Shown here piece by piece: positions 51,175 to 59,414 of a stretch of 64,000 nt of DNA; the stretch's first letter is position 1; the number at the start of each line of letters is the position of its first letter. The position numbers were made by a program, and so were the translations under genes. A model generated the notes under the pieces. The model was not told where the DNA came from. It ran no database searches and saw nothing but the letters and a program-made list of their open reading frames with translations. Source of the DNA: Prochlorococcus sp. AG-402-M23 (lineage in GTDB: Bacteria; Cyanobacteriota; Cyanobacteriia; PCC-6307; Cyanobiaceae); the NCBI GenBank assembly GCA_003216575.1, contig QCIR01000007.1:1-64000 (forward strand), given 5' to 3'.

Positions 51175-51189
51175 TGAAAATGATTATCG
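51175..51189 (+). promoter_or_regulatory. Putative Zur box between divergent znuC and znuA
   Basis: TGAAAATGATTATCG resembles a TGATAATNATTATCA-type operator, ~30 nt before znuA ATG. Confidence 0.55.
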
Positions 51190-51218
51190 TTTTTTAGATA
51201 AGCTAATTTTTTGATTAA

Positions 51219-52736
51219 ATGTCGAGATTGTTCAACCAACCCATCAAAAGTAAAACAATATTCAATAAAACAGTCCTTAAGAGCTCTTTTCTTGCTGGAG
51301 CATTTTTATTCTCGGGAATTAATCAGAGTGCACAGGCAAATTCAAAACCAATTGTTGCCGTGGAGCCATTAGTCTGCGATGTCGTTTCTGCGATTGCACC
51401 ACCGTCATCTCCTGTAACCTGCTTAATTGACAGAAAACAAGATGTTCATGATGTCAAAATCACTCCAAGACAGGCCCAAACACTAAAAAGTGCAAACCAA
51501 GTATTTACTCTTGGTTCAGAGATGACCCCTGCAATCAAAAAATGGTTAGATAATCCTTTAACTGTTGTTGTCGGCGTAAGTGCAATAGAAATAGACGATC
51601 ATCATGACGATCACGATGATCATTCAGCAGCCAAGGATGATGACCACGATGATCATTCAGCTGCTAAACATGACGATCATGATGACCACGATGATCATGG
51701 CGATAGCCATGGAGAAGGAGCTTTTGAATGGGCTGGTGTTTTTGATCTTTCAGCAGGAACATACAAATGGTCTTTTGCCAAAGTCAATGGAGACTATGCT
51801 GATCCTGCAATGAAAATGGTTATTCTCAATTCTGGTGATATTGAAGCATCAGAAGAGCTTGCTAAAGAATTATTAGGATCTAAGAATTCAGAAACCAAAC
51901 GCAATAATGACAAACTTGTTGCGCAGGAAAAAGCATATTTTCTTTCATTCAATGAGAAGAAAGACATCACAACATTTACTGTAGAAATCAAAAAAGCTGG
52001 TAAATATGCATTCTTTACTGAGCATATGCCTTTTGAGTTTGAAGCCGACGAACATTTCTTTAAGGATGTTTCAGGCGACGATGTTGAACCTATAGCTCAA
52101 GTCCCAGATGAAGGCGATCATCATCATCACCATGATCATGGTGGGCTAGATCCTCATATCTGGCATGACCCTCATAACATCATCAAGATGGGAAATGTCA
52201 TTTCTAAAAATATCAATAAGAAAATTTCCTTCTTTGACAGAGAAACAAAAAAAGTTTTAAAAGAAAGAACTCAAGCCGTTAATTCTATTTTGGAAAATCT
52301 CGACTTATGGACTCAAAAACAAGTTGCCACAATTCCTACTGATCGAAGGACAATCGTTTCTAAGCACAAAGCGATGGAATATTACGGAGATGCATTTGGC
52401 TTGAAGACTTTGAGTCTATTAGATTTCCTTGGTGATTCTTCCAGCCTTAGACCAGAGACTATTTCAACGGTAATAGCTGAGCTCAAAGAAGAAAACGTAA
52501 ACGTCTTATTCGCTGAGCAAAAGCCTCCTTCCAAGCTATTAAAAAACTTGAGCAGACAAACTTCCACCCCTATCGCAAGAAATCAAATCTTTGTTGATGG
52601 TCTAATGCTAGAAGGGAATACTGTTTCAGTAGCAGTACACAACACATGTACAATTGTTGATTCGCTTGGTGGAGAATGTGATGAAAAAGAGGGTAAGAAA
52701 CTCGAGAATGAATGGAATTCCTTAACTAACCCTTAA
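51219..52736 (+). CDS. znuA: Zinc ABC transporter substrate-binding protein with His-rich loops and extra inserted domain
   Basis: PIVAVEPLVCDVVSAIA; DHDDHSAAK repeats; HHHHHDHGGLDPHIWHDPHN; C-terminal VHNTCTIVDSLGG. Confidence 0.92.
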   Translation: MSRLFNQPIKSKTIFNKTVLKSSFLAGAFLFSGINQSAQANSKPIVAVEPLVCDVVSAIAPPSSPVTCLIDRKQDVHDVKITPRQAQTLKSANQVFTLGSEMTPAIKKWLDNPLTVVVGVSAIEIDDHHDDHDDHSAAKDDDHDDHSAAKHDDHDDHDDHGDSHGEGAFEWAGVFDLSAGTYKWSFAKVNGDYADPAMKMVILNSGDIEASEELAKELLGSKNSETKRNNDKLVAQEKAYFLSFNEKKDITTFTVEIKKAGKYAFFTEHMPFEFEADEHFFKDVSGDDVEPIAQVPDEGDHHHHHDHGGLDPHIWHDPHNIIKMGNVISKNINKKISFFDRETKKVLKERTQAVNSILENLDLWTQKQVATIPTDRRTIVSKHKAMEYYGDAFGLKTLSLLDFLGDSSSLRPETISTVIAELKEENVNVLFAEQKPPSKLLKNLSRQTSTPIARNQIFVDGLMLEGNTVSVAVHNTCTIVDSLGGECDEKEGKKLENEWNSLTNP

Positions 52737-52745
52737 CTTTTAAGG

Positions 52746-52788
52746 TTGAAATAATGTCTAACTTTATCAAAGCTAGACATTATTTCAA
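52746..52788. repeat. Perfect 15-bp inverted repeat covering a start codon
   Basis: TTGAAATAATGTCTA-N13-TAGACATTATTTCAA; spacer contains CTTT-ATC-AAAG. Confidence 0.9.
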
Positions 52789-53110
52789 CTCAATGTTTCA
52801 AACAAAAGGATATAAAGCTTACAAACAACATTGGGAAGACCAGGCAGGTTTCATGGATAAGCCACCATGGAATAAAGACAAGATCTTAAAACTTACTATC
52901 TCAACTGATTTCGTAGAGAATCTAAAAGAACTTCAATTTTCAACTCACTCACTTAAAGAAGAGAATGGGGAAACTACATTAAAATTAAAAGTTCCATACA
53001 ATTACCAAGAACTTGATGACTTCAAATTCAAGTCACTGGAATTGTTAGGTATCAATGAGAATTGGCTCACTGATATTATTATTGACAACTCTCATTGTTC
53101 ACATCCTTAA
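52754..53110 (+). CDS. Hypothetical protein between znuA and cobW-like gene
   Basis: 118-aa ORF, collinear; starts MSNFIKARHYFNSMF, ends DNSHCSHP. Confidence 0.65.
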   Translation: MSNFIKARHYFNSMFQTKGYKAYKQHWEDQAGFMDKPPWNKDKILKLTISTDFVENLKELQFSTHSLKEENGETTLKLKVPYNYQELDDFKFKSLELLGINENWLTDIIIDNSHCSHP

Positions 53111-53119
53111 TTCAAAATA

Positions 53120-54502
53120 ATGAGCAACAAGCAAAAAGTACCGGTGACAATACTGACTGGTTTTCTAGGATCTGGAAAAACAACTCTACTTAATCGAATC
53201 CTGAGTGAAGAGCATGGTAAAAAAATAGCTGTTATTGAAAATGAATATGGTGAAGTTGGCATTGATCAAGGATTAGTAATCAATGCTGACGAAGAGGTCT
53301 TCGAGATGTCGAATGGTTGCATCTGCTGCACCGTTCGGGGTGATCTTATTCGTGTACTTGGAAACCTCATGAAGAGGCGAGACAAATTTGACTATGTATT
53401 AGTTGAAACTACTGGCCTTGCTGATCCTGGTCCTGTTGCTCAGACTTTCTTTATGGACGATGAAATCCGTGAGGAGTTTTCACTTGATGGCATAGTCACA
53501 CTTGTTGATGCAGCCCATATAGAGCAACAACTTGGTCGAAGTGATGAGAGTTCGGAGCAAGTTGCCTTTGCTGACGTCCTTATCTTAAATAAAACTGATC
53601 TAGTTTCAGATGAATCACTCGACAACTTAGAGTCACGGCTACGCGATATGAATCGCATGGCTCGTTTGATACGCAGTAAGCAAGCAGACGTCTCAATTGA
53701 TACTGTTCTAAATCTAAGTGCTTTTGATCTAGATCAAGTACTTCAGCGTCGTCCAACTTTTCTGGAACCAGAATATCCATTTGAGTGGACAGGTGTGTTT
53801 GCACTTGAAGAAGGTCGCTATGAACTTACTCTCGAAGAAGGGCCAGACCCTACTATGTCTCTTGTCCTGTTATTAAACCAAGGCAAGGATGAGACATCAC
53901 TCAACTCAGGGGCTGAATCATGCGTAAGACTATATGCCGAACAAGAACAACCTTTGGAACCAGGCGACATAGTCCCCGTTGGGAAGCATGTGAGCCTTCA
54001 ACTTCAATCCAAAGGGACTAAGTCTTTCTTTATAGATGTTGATAAGGCAAAGGATATAGGTCTATTCACTCAACATACAGCCGAAGAATTCAATATGAAG
54101 TTAAAGAAAGTAAATACTCCATCTAAGGACGAGAGAACTAATGATCAGAGCATCTCTACAATTTCTCCAATAGCTGAACGAGTTTGGGTAGCAGAGCACG
54201 AACATGATGACGAAGTAGGTTCCATTGCTATCGAGCGAACAGGGGATGTAGATCCAGAAAAACTCAATAGGTGGTTAAGCCGGCTCCTATCAGAAAAAGG
54301 GGTGGATATATTCCGCACGAAAGGATTCATTAGCTATGAGGGAGAGTCACGGCGAATAGTGTTTCAAGGAGTACATATGCTCTTCACCGCCCAACCTGAT
54401 AAAGAGTGGGGCAATGAGCCTCGCCGCAACCAACTAGTCTTTATCGGTAGAAATCTTGACGAAGCAGAGATGAGTAGGGAGTTTGACAAATGTCTGGTAT
54501 AG
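53120..54502 (+). CDS. CobW/COG0523-family GTPase (putative zinc metallochaperone) with inserted domain
   Basis: GFLGSGKTTLLNRIL, NGCICCTVRGDL, NKTDLV, CobW C-terminal domain; inserted FEWTGVF... domain at ~53780-54110. Confidence 0.92.
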   Translation: MSNKQKVPVTILTGFLGSGKTTLLNRILSEEHGKKIAVIENEYGEVGIDQGLVINADEEVFEMSNGCICCTVRGDLIRVLGNLMKRRDKFDYVLVETTGLADPGPVAQTFFMDDEIREEFSLDGIVTLVDAAHIEQQLGRSDESSEQVAFADVLILNKTDLVSDESLDNLESRLRDMNRMARLIRSKQADVSIDTVLNLSAFDLDQVLQRRPTFLEPEYPFEWTGVFALEEGRYELTLEEGPDPTMSLVLLLNQGKDETSLNSGAESCVRLYAEQEQPLEPGDIVPVGKHVSLQLQSKGTKSFFIDVDKAKDIGLFTQHTAEEFNMKLKKVNTPSKDERTNDQSISTISPIAERVWVAEHEHDDEVGSIAIERTGDVDPEKLNRWLSRLLSEKGVDIFRTKGFISYEGESRRIVFQGVHMLFTAQPDKEWGNEPRRNQLVFIGRNLDEAEMSREFDKCLV

Positions 54503-55563
54503 AAGCATTTAGTCCTAAGGGAATGCTTCATGAAGGTTGGTCTACTCAAGTCGAAGACTATGCGATTGTCTGCGGCTGGGCACTAGAAGGTAAAACATTT
54601 TTAGTAGGTGATGTGGCTGGTGGACTTTACGCATTTGAAGGGAAATCTGGGGAACCTATTTGGCAAGTAAAAGACATACATAAAGGTGGCTTACTAGCAA
54701 TGTCTATTCATCCAGATGGAAATACTTTTGCGACTGCTGGCCAGGATGGGCATGTATATATATGGGAAAGTCAAGAGGGTAAATCAACTAAAAAATTGGA
54801 ACTTGGCAAAGGATGGGTTGAGCATATCAAGTGGTCCCAAGACGGAAAGTTTTTAGCAGTAGTTTTTACTAAGTACGTCTATGTTTTTGATAAAAAAGGT
54901 CAAGAGCACTGGAGATCAGAGGAACATCCCAGTACTGTCAGCGCGATTGCTTGGTCTAATTCAAATGAATTAGCAACAGCATGCTATGGCCAGGTCACTT
55001 TTTTTGATGTAGTTAGCGACAAAGTCAATCAAAAGTTGGAATGGCGAGGTTCACTGGTATCTATGGTGCTTAGTCCAGATGGAGACATAGTGGCATGCGG
55101 CAGTCAGGATAATTCTGTTCATTTCTGGCGTCGTTCAACTGATGAAGATTCAGAGATGACAGGATACCCAGGTAAACCAAGCCACCTGGCTTTTGATCAA
55201 ACTGGCACAGTTCTAGCTACCGGGGGTAGTGATCGAGTGACAGTTTGGAGTTTTCAAGGCAATGGTCCTGAGGGCACTGTGCCAGGAGAGTTAATGCTTC
55301 ATACAGAACCAATTTCTTGCCTTGCTTTCTCTCATAGTGGAATGCTTTTAGCTTCTGGCGCTCGAGATGGTTCAGTTTTTTCTTGGTTTCTCCAAAAAGA
55401 TGGTCAGGGTGATCCAGTTGGTGGTGCATTTGCAGGTGACCTTGTAAGCCAAATCGCTTGGCATCCTGATGACACCGCCTTGGCTGCCATAAATGCAAAC
55501 GGAGGAATTACTGTTTGGGAGTTTAAGGTTCGAACAAAAGCGGCACCTCAAGGATTCGAATAA
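54490..55563 (+). CDS. WD40-repeat protein
   Basis: Multiple WD-like repeats (GNTFATAGQDGHVYIWE, GDIVACGSQDNSVHFWR, GMLLASGARDGSVFSW). Confidence 0.9.
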   Translation: MSGIEAFSPKGMLHEGWSTQVEDYAIVCGWALEGKTFLVGDVAGGLYAFEGKSGEPIWQVKDIHKGGLLAMSIHPDGNTFATAGQDGHVYIWESQEGKSTKKLELGKGWVEHIKWSQDGKFLAVVFTKYVYVFDKKGQEHWRSEEHPSTVSAIAWSNSNELATACYGQVTFFDVVSDKVNQKLEWRGSLVSMVLSPDGDIVACGSQDNSVHFWRRSTDEDSEMTGYPGKPSHLAFDQTGTVLATGGSDRVTVWSFQGNGPEGTVPGELMLHTEPISCLAFSHSGMLLASGARDGSVFSWFLQKDGQGDPVGGAFAGDLVSQIAWHPDDTALAAINANGGITVWEFKVRTKAAPQGFE

Positions 55564-55707
55564 GATAAATGTCTTATTTGCAATAGATACTCGAGATCGG
55601 CTCGATTGCTATTTCTTAGAAAACTAAAAATTCAACAAGAGGAGTTTTTACTGATGTATAAATATTCCACATAACTTATATATGGTTATATCCAACCAGA
55701 GGACTCA

Positions 55708-55851
55708 ATGAAAAAAACAATTCTTTGGCTTCAAGAATTACTCATTTCAATGGGAAATGCTCTATTTCATCCTTATAAAGATAACTCACCTCCAAGTTTT
55801 GAGGCACAGCCTTTCAGAGACGACCCGTATAAGAACCGAGGAATTGCATAG
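55708..55851 (+). CDS. Small hypothetical protein (47 aa)
   Basis: Manual translation MKKTILWLQELLISMGNALFHPYKDNSPPSFEAQPFRDDPYKNRGIA*, followed by a terminator. Confidence 0.6.
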   Translation: MKKTILWLQELLISMGNALFHPYKDNSPPSFEAQPFRDDPYKNRGIA

Positions 55852-55879
55852 GTTAAGGTCAAAATTTTTTTAAATTTCA

Positions 55880-55907
55880 AAGAGGGGGGCAAACGAGCCT
55901 CCTTTTT
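55880..55907 (+). terminator. Rho-independent terminator
   Basis: AAGAGGGGGGC-loop-GCCTCCTTTTT hairpin with U tract. Confidence 0.7.
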
Positions 55908-55978
55908 ATTATCTATTTACGAGAAGAAAAAGTAATGACCGAACAATGAGGAATTAGAGAATATGCTTTAATAGTCCC

Positions 55979-56134
55979 ATGAATACACCGATTAAGAAGA
56001 AGTTAAGCACTAGCAATTCTGGCGTTAACTTAAAAAAAACCGACAACAAACAACCTACTTGGCATTTTGAAGTAGAAGGTAGCGGTCAAAGAAAGAGATA
56101 CTTAAGGTCTCTTAAAGACAAAGCTGTAGCTTGA
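55979..56134 (+). CDS. Small basic hypothetical protein (51 aa)
   Basis: Manual translation MNTPIKKKLSTSNSGVNLKKTDNKQPTWHFEVEGSGQRKRYLRSLKDKAVA*. Confidence 0.5.
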   Translation: MNTPIKKKLSTSNSGVNLKKTDNKQPTWHFEVEGSGQRKRYLRSLKDKAVA

Positions 56135-56284
56135 TTGATAGCCTTTTAATTAAAACAACTTCATCTAAATTAAACCTAAAAGCTAGCCAACCAAGAGAGA
56201 GTAAAAGTCCCTGTGAGATTTTCATTGAAATGGTACTTTCAAGGGAATTAGATTCCAGAGATCAAAAAACCTTAAAAAAATTCT

Positions 56285-56914
56285 ATGAATTTAATTGCTA
56301 GTTATAAAAATAAAGGTTTTGAATCTGTTGCAGATGGCGTGATGTCATTTTTCGATCGTCGTACAGACTTGCATCGCAATGGAATCTCCTTTAGTAATGG
56401 GGCAAATAATGATTCAGATCCTGCAAAAATTTCTACAGATATCAGCCTTGTAGCAATAGATCGAACTGATCCAGAATCATTTGCTTTGTCTGAAGTAATA
56501 ATAAGAGGAGTCAATGCTGGTCTTCAAAGATACCTTGAAGAACGCCCACTTTTTAGCGAATGCGCTCCTGAACAATCTCTCTTTGTTAATCCCATTTTCA
56601 ATCTACAACGTTATGCTCCTGGGGAGGGGTTTAAGAAATGGCACTGTGATTGGACTATTAGCGAAGAAGCGACCGAACCAGTTCACAGAGTCTTAGCTTG
56701 GATTCTGTATTGCAATGATGTCGATTCAGGAGGAACAGAATTTCACTGGCAGGAATATCATGAGACAGCGGAACGAGGGAAACTAATTATTTTTCCCGCT
56801 GGTCTTACACATATTCATAGAGGTCGAGTTAATAAGACTCATCCAAAAACGATCGCGACCGGATGGATCAATGCCGGTTCAAGAGATTCATATATTTCTA
56901 GACTAGCTCGATAG
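56285..56914 (+). CDS. 2-oxoglutarate/Fe(II)-dependent oxygenase (prolyl-4-hydroxylase-like)
   Basis: HCDW (HxD), distal HIHRG histidine, GGTEFHWQ, P4H-like layout. Confidence 0.75.
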   Translation: MNLIASYKNKGFESVADGVMSFFDRRTDLHRNGISFSNGANNDSDPAKISTDISLVAIDRTDPESFALSEVIIRGVNAGLQRYLEERPLFSECAPEQSLFVNPIFNLQRYAPGEGFKKWHCDWTISEEATEPVHRVLAWILYCNDVDSGGTEFHWQEYHETAERGKLIIFPAGLTHIHRGRVNKTHPKTIATGWINAGSRDSYISRLAR

Positions 56915-57129
56915 TTAATTACTAATTTCATTCATTTAATAAGACCTCTCATTAGGAATATTCAATTTGATTGTCACTAATTCTTTAATGAATCACGAGT
57001 TCAGATCTAGATTGATAATAATTTTTGAAGAAGCTTCAACAGATTGGGAATGTATTGTGTATTATCAAACGACGTTCAGCTCAATTTGAGTCGCAGTTAG
57101 ATTCAAGCCATGGAACGGGGACTTGAACA

Positions 57130-57285
57130 ATGAAATTCACTTCAATGGCTGAGCTAACTTACAGAGGACTCAAGTACACACAAACCAAATCCGCCAAGGG
57201 GTCACATGAAGTGCACTTGCAATATTGTGGTCATGAAATCATGAGTAAGAGAATCCATGAAGCAATGAAAGCCGAGATGGGTTAA
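57130..57285 (+). CDS. DUF4278-like small protein (51 aa)
   Basis: Manual translation MKFTSMAELTYRGLKYTQTKSAKGSHEVHLQYCGHEIMSKRIHEAMKAEMG*; LTYRGLKY motif. Confidence 0.6.
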   Translation: MKFTSMAELTYRGLKYTQTKSAKGSHEVHLQYCGHEIMSKRIHEAMKAEMG

Positions 57286-57416
57286 CTAACAAGTAAAAAA
57301 CTTATATCCCATAAAGGTATAATTTTAAATGATACTTTATTGATTTTATATTTTTAAAATAAATACTCGAATAAATTTGATTATTTGAATCAATAAATAC
57401 AGATTAATTTTGTAGA

Positions 57417-57659
57417 TTGCTGTATTTATATATTCTTTTCAATTTCAACATGCAATATGAGCCAGGGACAATTGATTGTCATGTATTTTTAGAATGCAAA
57501 GAACAAATAGAAAAAATGCTACTTAGATTATACAAAGTAGACAATACTGAGCATATTTGTAACCAACTTCAAGCTATCTATCAACAAATAGAAGGTATGC
57601 ACGAATTGAAAAAAGTTAAACGAAAAAAAATTCTGTCAAGTCAAGAATTAATTAAATAA
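57417..57659 (+). CDS. Hypothetical protein (start may be MQYEPGTIDC)
   Basis: 80-aa ORF in an AT-rich region. Confidence 0.45.
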   Translation: MLYLYILFNFNMQYEPGTIDCHVFLECKEQIEKMLLRLYKVDNTEHICNQLQAIYQQIEGMHELKKVKRKKILSSQELIK

Positions 57660-57752
57660 ATTTATAACTTCAAATCATTATTGATAGATTTTTCATTTTG
57701 TATAAATTAAGTCTTAACTTATTTAACTAAATTAACTATAACTGTTATATCA

Positions 57753-57815
57753 GAAAACCCGTTCCAAAGTTTTCTGTCGGGAGGTCAGCACTACTGGGAA
57801 GGGTTTTGACCTCCC
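57753..57815 (+). ncRNA. Candidate structured RNA (pseudoknot/alternative hairpins)
   Basis: Interleaved complementary arms AAAACCCgTTCC/GGAAGGGTTTT and GGGAGGTCA/TGACCTCCC in a locally GC-rich, ORF-free segment. Confidence 0.5.
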
Positions 57816-57857
57816 TCCCCAATCTCGAATCATAAGTATATTTAAACCAATAATTTT

Positions 57858-58064
57858 CTAATTAAATCCTAGTTTTAGAGTGCCCCAAAGATCAAATGCA
57901 CCAAATAAAAAAGCTATAAAAACCAAGTCCCATGCTTTCTGCTTAATTGCCCAGGGAGCAAAAAAGACCTCACCGATCCCATGAAGAGCTGCCCCAACAC
58001 CTAGATGATCTAAAACCAAAAGGCCATGGGATAATAAAAATAACCCGCTAGCAAAGTATCTCAA
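57858..58064 (-). CDS. Small membrane protein (68 aa)
   Basis: Hydrophobic ORF MRYFASGLFLLSHGLLVLDHLGVGAALHGIGEVFFAPW...; no family recognised. Confidence 0.55.
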   Translation of the reverse strand: MRYFASGLFLLSHGLLVLDHLGVGAALHGIGEVFFAPWAIKQKAWDLVFIAFLFGAFDLWGTLKLGFN

Positions 58065-58415
58065 AAACGTATCGTAAGTTATAAGTTTATTTTTTTTTTA
58101 TATTCGAAAAAGTTGTCGCTGATGCAGGGATAGATTTAAAGGCTTTAACCATTTCATAAACTAAAAGTTTTTTATTTTTAATGTTTGATTTAGTCATGGA
58201 TTAGCAATATTTTAGATGAGCTAATTTATTAATATTCTTTATAATCTTATGTATCATTAATTGCTTTGTTAGCTAAATAAAACAAAACATATTAATACTT
58301 TTTAGTATATTTAAATACTTTAATCTCATGCCAAAGAAAAATAATTCGATAAAAATGAATTAATTAATACAGTTAGAAATATATATTCTAGTAATGTCTA
58401 AAACAAATAAAATTT

Positions 58416-58928
58416 TTGATGGAACTAAATTTTGTACCGGTTAATATTTTTCGAGAAACTCCTGAAGTAACTTTTTTAGATGCCAGTGTTAAAAGTTCAA
58501 ATGGTAGTGATGTTGTAATTCATAGAGGAGGAGCAATTTCACCACCTGATTCAAATGGCTTTGAGCAATATTATGTACACCATCATCAAATAGATAATAA
58601 TCTTGTGCTTGAGGGAGATAGAACTTTCACACTTTTAAATCCTCTTTGGGATGAACCTCATCACATAGTTTATCTTCACAGATTAATGGGTGCACTTCAA
58701 ATCCCTATCGGTACTTTTCATAGATCAATATCTGGAAAGAATGGAAGTATTGTTATCAATCAGGCAATTAGAGATGAACAATTTGAAGCGAGTTCAGAAT
58801 TTAATCCTATCAACATTGAAAATAGAATTGATCTACAAAAAGCAAAATCTAAAGAGCCTATTATCTGGTTATGGGAAAACGGAGAAATTAAGAGAATAAA
58901 AGATTCTCTATTTCTAAACGTAGCTTAA
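58416..58928 (+). CDS. Hypothetical protein, possible beta-rich (cupin-like) fold
   Basis: 170-aa ORF with YYVHHHQ and NPLWDEPHHIVYLHRLMGALQIPIGTFHRS segments. Confidence 0.5.
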   Translation: MMELNFVPVNIFRETPEVTFLDASVKSSNGSDVVIHRGGAISPPDSNGFEQYYVHHHQIDNNLVLEGDRTFTLLNPLWDEPHHIVYLHRLMGALQIPIGTFHRSISGKNGSIVINQAIRDEQFEASSEFNPINIENRIDLQKAKSKEPIIWLWENGEIKRIKDSLFLNVA

Positions 58929-59268
58929 ATAGGAGTAGAATCTAATTAAATCAATTTCATACATATAGTATCTAAAAAATATTTATCTTAGTTACTAGTT
59001 CTAAAAATAAAAAAATAATACATCTGACATCGCAATTCCAACATGGATAATCTCAGTTTCACTTAGCCTTCGCAAAGACATATACTAAAAACAAGTTGAA
59101 CAAATCAAACGAATATAGTAAGTATCAAAAAATGCTTTTTAATAATAATTAAATGAATTAGTACTATTCATTTAATGATCAAAGACTAAGACCAAAAAGA
59201 TCCTGTATCTATTAAGACAGACGAAAAATAGTATGATTAATAGCTATCTAAAATACATTCAGCAATAA

Positions 59269-59412
59269 ATGAGTCCACTTTTTAAATGCCTTGGCTGTGG
59301 ACAAAATATCGAAAGGTCAACAAAGACTTTTTGGAAAAAGAAAGGTCATATTCTTTGCTCTACTTGCCAAGACAAAATAGAGCAAGAAACTGCTTTTGCT
59401 CAAACGAAATAG
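59269..59412 (+). CDS. Small zinc-ribbon-like protein (47 aa)
   Basis: Manual translation MSPLFKCLGCGQNIERSTKTFWKKKGHILCSTCQDKIEQETAFAQTK*; two CxxC knuckles. Confidence 0.6.
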   Translation: MSPLFKCLGCGQNIERSTKTFWKKKGHILCSTCQDKIEQETAFAQTK

Positions 59413-59414
59413 TC

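Noticed and set aside
51604-51813. 69-aa MTITMIIQQPRMM ORF
   Set aside because: Out-of-frame reading of the znuA His-repeat region.
58096-58197. Possible 36-aa minus-strand ORF (MTKSNIKNKK...)
   Set aside because: Lysine/asparagine-rich, no features; could be chance in AT-rich DNA.
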